A program made the position numbers and the translations under genes. 64,000 nt of DNA from positions 310,001 to 374,000 of the forward strand of contig JAEBUN010000030.1 of NCBI GenBank assembly GCA_023014365.1. Reading direction: 5' to 3'. This document shows, piece after piece, positions 58,329 to 64,000 of the stretch (the first letter of the stretch is position 1; every line of letters begins with the position of its first letter). A model generated the notes under the pieces. It did not search any database. It saw only the letters and a program-made list of their open reading frames with translations, and was not told the origin of the DNA. This DNA comes from Lepiota brunneoincarnata (taxonomy: Eukaryota > Basidiomycota > Agaricomycetes > Agaricales > Agaricaceae).

Positions 58329-59603
58329 TCAAGAAGTAGAAAATGCTGGTACCCTGCCTACGATATGAACCGCATCCTCGTCCCTCAGATCAACTCCGAA
58401 AATCTCGCGCAACGCCTTGATTCTGTCGGACTCGGTTGCAAGTGTACGTACAACCTCCGTTTGTGGACCCGTGCATCTCCGGACCTCATTTCCGAAGAGT
58501 GTCATCCGATATATAGGTCTCTTGGACTTTTCCAGGTGAGAATAATGGCGATCATCATCATCATCATCACCATCATTCACAGTAAACATTTTGACGCAGA
58601 GGACGTTGTTCCAGAATAGACTGGCTTGGCGCATGTTTACTTCGAGGGAGCCGGCTATGATGTCTGTTAACCAGTACTCCGCCTCTACGAATGAGTAGAG
58701 CAGACGCCATGTCTCTTGAGATGGGTCGGCCTTTTTGTGCCATATTTCGAGATTCCATTGATCGCAGGTCGTGGTGGCGAAATCATGAGAGGAGGCTGTG
58801 AAAAAATAAAAAATAAAAAATAGTGCGGGGGAGGGGATGGGACTGACAGAGACTGGAGTCTGCACGCGGAGTTCGAGTTAAGCGATGTCGCTCGGTTTCC
58901 GAGATACCTTCGTTGACGTTGCTAGGGTCGTTGGAAAGAAGGAGGGGACGTGTGATGCACATGGAGCCGAAGCCGACGTCGACGAGATAGGTTTGATTGT
59001 TGTTGATAGAGGGTTGGACGAGGACGACGAGGTGTGCGGGTGGGGTGTAGGATCCAGAGGATGGTGTGCCTTCGTATACTCGTCCACTAACTGCGTATGC
59101 CCTGGACGAGTGGTATTAGGGTGGGGGGGGGGGGGGGGGAGAGAGTTAAAGCAATGTGTAGGACAGGGGCATACCTGAAGCCTAATCCGCGTAGCATTTC
59201 TAACAATAGACTGTTCTGTCCGAAGCAATATGACCCTTTGTGTTCAATGACGAGGCGACGGAACAACCCTTCGGGAGTCACGTCCATCCGATGGTCAGCC
59301 GTACTATGACGACAAGAAGATTTTTTAGAATATCTGCGCGCTCAGTCATGACAGAGGACATACGCACTAATGCATTGCAGTGTTCTCGAACGGGAACGTT
59401 AATGCATGCAACCGCATGATTCGTTCAAGGTTTTCCAAATCGATAGGGAATTTACCCGAGGAGATAGCCCCCGAGGTCATTTGTGGCTGATAGCCGATTG
59501 TGAACAAGTACTGCGCGACTTGACTTGGGGAGTACTTTGATGGGACGTGCTTGATCCATTGAGCATCTCGTAGGGTACCACTTGCAGGGTATGGTTTTAT
59601 CAT
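58329..59603 (-). CDS. Arylamine N-acetyltransferase (NAT) family protein
   Basis: Exons 59603..59368, 59303..59175, 59101..58848 and 58795..58329 close in phase for about 361 residues; a 51-nt stretch in the last exon (58557-58607, with a (GAT)n run) begins gtgaat, ends aaaag and could be an in-frame intron, giving 344. The catalytic triad Cys-His-Asp is visible: Cys in EHKGSYCFGQNSLLLEML, His in PPAHLVVLV, Asp in TYLVDVGFGSM. Earlier marks are LHALTFPFENTAMHY and DVTPEGLFRRLV. NAT enzymes transfer acetyl or other acyl groups from CoA to aromatic amines or hydroxylamines; fungal homologs can detoxify arylamines and some act in secondary metabolism. Triad intact, so probably active. The intron between exons 2 and 3 contains a C17 run. 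Confidence 0.88.
59123..59139. repeat. G17 homopolymer (C17 in an intron of the NAT gene)
   Basis: Seventeen uninterrupted G on the plus strand. On the gene's strand it is the pyrimidine tract of the intron 59102-59174, placed about 20 nt before the acceptor. Confidence 0.95.
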
Positions 59604-60966
59604 TGCTCCAGTCTAGGACGGATGATGTGGGTTGTCGATGAGAACTTTGGCAACGGGGGCGAACTAGCCTTAAATACATAGATGACTTGGTCCACTTGTG
59701 ACCAGGTAAGGTATTCTTGGCTACAGCGCTGACACGAAGTCGCCGGACGAACCGCACCGAGTGATTCCCCTTTTAGAGCCGGATGATCAAACACGATCCG
59801 ACAATGTTTTTATGTACTTTGTTAGATCCGGAGCTTCGGGTTGTTTATCGTCGACCTATGTGCCCCGTTAGCTTGGCGTGCAGCTCCCATGCGTTAAAAG
59901 TCGGTTGATAATAGGACATGTTGAGTGGGAGGGTAAAGCCTTGTATCCACCATAACCCATGTGAAGTCCTTGCCTTACGGCAATTGGGGTAGTGAAAACG
60001 TACTCCGGAAGAGTCCGGAGGGTCTTCGTTGGTAACAAGAAACCAAAATTTCGCCACCCGAGTAAGGATAGCAGCTGGGTAATCAGCATCACGATTTCTC
60101 GGTAGAGCTCGGCAGGAAGTCCCCGGCGCGCCCGGATTCGGTTGGTGTGGTTCCGCCATAGGGGGAGGGACGCGCTCATAAGTTCGTATTCCGACGAACG
60201 AAGGGACACTTGCTTATCGTCGCGGCCATTTGTTATTATCTACCCTATGTGGGGCATCATCTTGATTCGGTTCAGTGGAATTTCAAAGAGTCGAAAATAT
60301 ATCCAGCGAATTACTAGCATGCAACCATCACCACCAGATCGATCATATCTCGGCGGATTTTTTACGTGTCAAGAGCAATTTGAGATTCCGATTTGTTAGT
60401 GTCACCTCAAGCCAAATTAAACAGAAAAATAAAGACATTGATTGTACGTGGGGTTTATACCAATGAACTTGAGAAAGGATAACGCAATCGGATTCACGGC
60501 CTTCGTTATAGCGAGGACCACTACAGCCATTCCTGACCAGGGTACCCGTGATATTGCATACAAAGACATCAAGATCCTTCAGGACGAGACCCAAAGACAA
60601 CGTTAGCACCATCAAGGAGAGAAGCGACCAAGTGAGGTGACTGGGCTCGTACACCCTTCAAATGGTCCAGCAACAGTCTCGCCAGTCTGTGCATCCCATA
60701 CTCGGATTGTGTGATCACGTTGTTGAGCTAGCAAGCTCATGTCGAGCTTTCTGCGACATATTCCGCTTTGGGATTGTTTTGTTTGTGCTTTGTTTGCGGA
60801 CACCGGGCATGTTTTCGCCCGTTTATGGACATCCGTTGGTAGTGTATATATCTACCAACCTGCCGTTAGACACCCTCAGTACTCGCGTTACGAGCTACTG
60901 AGGTGAGTAGATTTTTCCCTTATGTTTTCCACTATGATACTTATGCCTATGTTAGACTTAGATATT
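59604..60966. other. Intergenic region with decayed coding fragments
   Basis: 1.36 kb. Holds the WD40 relic at 60588-60722. A minus-strand stretch at 59845-60150 reads RGLPAELYREIVMLITQ in one frame and RVAKFWFLVTNEDPPDSSGV in another, like a frame-shifted F-box-type gene fragment, but this is too weak to annotate. The NAT promoter is at the left end. Confidence 0.45.
60588..60722 (-). pseudogene. WD40-repeat relic with frameshift
   Basis: On the minus strand it reads RDHTIRVWDAQTGETVAGPF, EGCTSPVTSLGRFSP, then after one extra T the shifted frame continues DGANVVFGS. This is one near-canonical WD40 repeat and the start of the next, of the type found in NACHT-WD40 STAND proteins of basidiomycetes. 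A stop follows the frame shift and no other domain is near, so it is a decayed fragment. Confidence 0.6.
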
Positions 60967-63334
60967 CTACACACGTCGCTGGACCTGTCTCATGCAGAGT
61001 GGCATGCCATCGGTAGGTTCTGTGATTCAATCAACATCCAGAGAGCAAGCAAGAGATCAGAGAAAAATAAGTATACGCACTCATTGTAATCGCAGCAGTA
61101 GGCGCGGCCTTTTGGTCTGCGTACGCAGGCTCAAACTCAAAATTAACAATCAATGCCCTATCCCCGATCGTCAAAAGCATTCCAATTTGTGAAGGAAATA
61201 ACTATACGCTAGCACAGCCTTCATTTCGATAATTGCCATCGTCTTGCCAATGCAAGCATGCGGACCAGCAATGAATGACAGCATCGAGAAACTCGGGTGA
61301 AAATCTTTAGGGAGGTTCAACCACCGCTCGGGATGGAACTCCTCCGCGTCTTCACCCCATATGACCTTCCAGGTGTTCACAACGCGGATCTGCCCGGCTT
61401 CATAAGAAAAAAACTGGCATAAAATGATGGAGCGGCGTACGGGAATGGTAAAAAGGGTTCCCTTCGGGATCACCACGCCATCGATAACTCCGGTCTCTTT
61501 CGCCACTCGAACAGTGAGTGGAACTGGAGGCATGAGGCGCAGGCTCTCCATCCTAGATGTAGGTGTTAGGTTGAGTTGGCGACGTGTCGTGAACGAACCC
61601 ACACGACACAGTCAAGCCACTGAAGATCCTTGAGTGTACGATAATCAGGGCGAGGATGTTCTATAATGACTGGTGTGAGTTCCTCCCGCAGCTTACGTTG
61701 GCTTTCTTTGTCGTTTGCAAGCAACCAGAGGGTCTATGGTAGCTATTAAACATCTGCTCGGCAGGAAAAGAAAATAGTGCCCACCCAGGTCAAGCCGGAC
61801 GCTGTAGTTTCATGACCGGCACCCAAAAATGTCAGCTGTAAAATTGCAAGAATCAACCGCAGTTCTTGAGATGTTCCGCGTTGTACAAACCACTTGGTCC
61901 ATCATGGCTTTATCGTTCATGGTATAGCTATCCGTGTTACCCTCTTGTTCCGCCTTCCTTGCGCGAACAAGAATGCTCATGATGTCGCGTTTAGCATCGG
62001 TGTCCGATATATGTGCAGCGTTTTGTAGCTTCTCTTCCAACATCCTCTTGGAAAGCTGTCTAATCTTGTACATGGACTCGACGAGCGTACCAGTACCACC
62101 TGAACAGGTTTGTCAGCCAGAATCATCAGGTAGAGTCAGCGCACTCGCGCAGATGCTTACGGAAAAAATTGAGGTATTCGAAAAGATGACGATGACGGTA
62201 AGCCCAGTCAGATGCGAGCACCTTTGGTCCACCTGGGATAGACATGAGGATGATCAACTTGGCAAGATTAGGGCCTGTGCCGTTGAGCCGTGACTGTATA
62301 AACTCATAATTCGATAGGGATCGAGAGGGTGACATACCGGACTGGAGACCGATAAGTCTCTCATAGGCGACTGCAAGCTCATTATGGGGATCATGCAATG
62401 AGTCAGCCTTGTAACCAAACGCCGTCTCGCAAATGATATCCAAGGCAGCTTTGCTCACTGGAAGAGATATGGTCTGTCCTGGTAGCGCTTTATGCCGCGG
62501 AGTCACTCACTCCAATCATAGACATGGACGACCTTGCCGTCAGAGCTTGAGCCAACCTCGTTCTTGAGAATATCTACCAGACTAAGCTATCATGAGCGAG
62601 TATCCCAGGACTTTTGTTGCCCACATGGAACGTACCCATCAATAGAGTCCCAGTACATGTAGGTCTCTAAGCAACTTGAGCAAGGATTTGATGCGCAGCT
62701 AGAAAGAACTCACGAGCCATAAGGTTGGGAATGGAGAAGGCAGGGTTCATAGCTCTCCTCATCTGTTTGTGCTCGTCACCGGTAACCGTCAGCAACCCAT
62801 ATCCCGTCACAAGTCCAAGAATGTTGCGTAAGAATCCAGGCTAGAAGTTGGATTTCGATGCTGTAAATAAGGAATATAAATGGCTACAAAACCTACGCGC
62901 GGATATTGAAGCCAATCTTTGACTAAAATTTGATGCAAGGCCTCTGGTTTCATAAATAGCAACCGCTCGACTCCCACTGGTCCTACGAGGCGAATGACGG
63001 GCCCATACTTTTTTACCCACTCACGCTGGGGAATACCACTCTCGCTCCTGACGATGGTGAATGAATGTCCGACAATCAGGTTGCCTATGGGTGGCCCTGG
63101 AACCTTGCGTAAGGGAGACAAGTAATATGGCCATAGAATGAGTCGGTGCAGTACGAGGTACGCTATGTAAGCTAGCGACCGAATCAATGCGGTCTTGGTT
63201 TTACTCAGAGAGCAACTAGGCAACGCACCAGAGACGCCATACGCGACATGACGGCCTTGAACCTCCGGAAGCTTTTGGAGAAATTCTCCAAGTGTGGGCA
63301 GGGACGGCCAGAGCTTGCTCAAGGCTGGTGACAT
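60967..63334 (-). CDS. Cytochrome P450 monooxygenase
   Basis: Many exons on the minus strand from ATG 63334 (MSPALSKLWPSL) to TAG 60967-60969 (ending TDGMPLCMRQVQRRV). Exon 1 (63334..62897) and exon 2 (62840..62714) close in phase. An N-terminal membrane anchor (LIRSLAYIAYLVLHRLILWP) precedes the proline hinge KVPGPPIGN. Core marks: the I-helix oxygen-binding motif LTFLGAGHETTASGLTW, the K-helix ExxR in ESLRLMPPVPLTVR, the PERF-like FHPERWL, and the heme-binding loop FIAGPHACIG with the cysteine ligand. It is an ER-bound monooxygenase; substrate unknown. The chain before the anchor is about 50 residues longer than usual, so a later start is possible. It lies beside NAT and two MFS exporters and 15 kb from the terpene synthase. 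Confidence 0.9.
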
Positions 63335-63508
63335 GAAGAAGGTTCAAATAAACGGGGGCATCATGGTCACAAAGCTCATGATACCGGTAGATTCACACAA
63401 CTTGTTTATCATGAGACTCTTAATGCATTGTTTGTCCTTATTTGACCCCGGCGATGATGCAAACAAACGTAGAAATAGAGATTACGTTTGTCCACCGCCG
63501 CCAGTAAG

Positions 63509-64000
63509 ATGTACTTTGACCTCCACGTTCCTATTCCGCGGACCTTCTCCGGACAAGGAAATAAGAAGGGAAAAGAAAAACAAGTCAAATATTTTCTCCC
63601 TGCCCAGGTTCAAGAAATTGAAGCGCATATCGACCTCCTCGTGCACTGTTGGTTCCTTCCCTCAGCCAGTCAAACCCATCTGATCAAGTATAGTAGGATA
63701 TACCGTCATTGGGCTCGCGCACACTGTGCACAAGCGAGTAGAAAAGACGCACACAAATGTTTTGGACATTCTCCTTCCGTTGCTGCGCAAGAGAACAGGA
63801 GTTCTCTGTCTGAAAAGACTGAACATTATCCTAGACGAAGATAGCGAGAAAGGCTTCGGCTTGGTGCGTCCTTCTCCGCTATTGATGAAATATGTCGACG
63901 AGATTTTTTCGTCAGATCAATGCCAGCATACCTTTGTTCAACACATATGATATCATCGCACTCATGCCAACAACTCATGCTACCTTGTCGCTTGCCTGCT
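63509..64000 (+). CDS. RPP1: RNase P/MRP protein subunit p30 (RPP30/RPP1), 5' part
   Basis: Exons 63509..63647, 63694..63863 and 63916 to the window edge close in phase; the gene continues past 64000. The protein starts MYFDLHVPIPRTFSGQGNKK and continues VQEIEAHIDLLVHLGYTVIG, VHKRVEKTHTNVLDILLPLL, RKRTGVLCLKRLNIILDE, NTYDIIALMPTTHATLSLAC, matching the TIM-barrel-like subunit of RNase P and RNase MRP that processes tRNA and rRNA precursors. The start ATG is the first in frame with the conserved MYFDL. It is divergent from the P450 with 174 bp between start codons. Housekeeping gene, which marks the right border of the accessory zone. Confidence 0.9.

Noticed and set aside
59845..60209. F-box-like reading RGLPAELYREIV followed by a second frame
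   Set aside because: Would need a frame shift, has no ATG and the similarity is a single short helix; noted only as a possible relic.
1..64000. Transposable elements, CRISPR arrays, rRNA
   Set aside because: No transposase, integrase or reverse-transcriptase motifs, no long terminal repeats, no spaced repeats and no rRNA core sequences were recognised; the tandem arrays are protein-coding TPR units.

Overview
The window looks like nuclear DNA of a basidiomycete, most likely an Agaricomycete. Nearly every gene is split by many 47-65 nt GT-AG introns. Several families I recognise as typical of or expanded in mushroom-forming fungi are present: NB-ARC/TPR STAND proteins, a DUF6535 membrane protein, an EF-hand/ZZ protein, a PPxY-tailed single-pass membrane protein and a sesquiterpene synthase. 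No genus can be named from sequence alone. Exon coordinates were derived by eye from splice consensus, reading phase and family similarity; where all phases closed this is stated.

Layout. 1-16.5 kb holds two same-strand paralogous NB-ARC/TPR genes (NLR-like, minus strand). Copy A (1-3229) is cut by the window edge and carries an in-frame stop. Copy B (12725-16463) is intact and has about 12 near-identical TPR units. Between them lie housekeeping genes PEX19 (+), a small lysine/proline-rich probable nuclear protein (-), an amino-acid permease (-) and a decayed member of a DQGW-motif family. 16.9-23.6 kb holds a Pil1/Lsp1 eisosome protein with an 800-codon last exon (-), an intact DQGW-family gene (+) and a single-pass membrane protein (-). 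25.9-30.6 kb is one large EF-hand plus zinc-finger gene of 13 exons (+). 32.2-37.4 kb has a DUF6914-like gene only 39 bp below a 10-exon F-box gene (both -).

37.4-48.5 kb is gene-poor and rich in duplications. It contains two paralogous small secreted cysteine-rich peptides in opposite orientation, a decayed fragment of the F-box gene's first exon between them, short dispersed repeats, and a sesquiterpene synthase (-). 48.5-63.3 kb carries a DUF6535 membrane protein (+), two DHA1-type MFS transporters (+), an arylamine N-acetyltransferase (-) and a cytochrome P450 (-). The window ends in the start of the RNase P/MRP subunit RPP30/RPP1 gene (+), again housekeeping.

How it fits together: conserved genes at both ends and in the middle bracket two accessory zones. 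The first is an immune-receptor-like zone with a live and a probably disabled STAND paralog. The second is a secreted-peptide and specialised-metabolism zone with terpene synthase, two exporters, an acyltransferase and a P450, which could form a loose terpenoid cluster. No transposase, reverse transcriptase, rRNA or CRISPR array was recognised.
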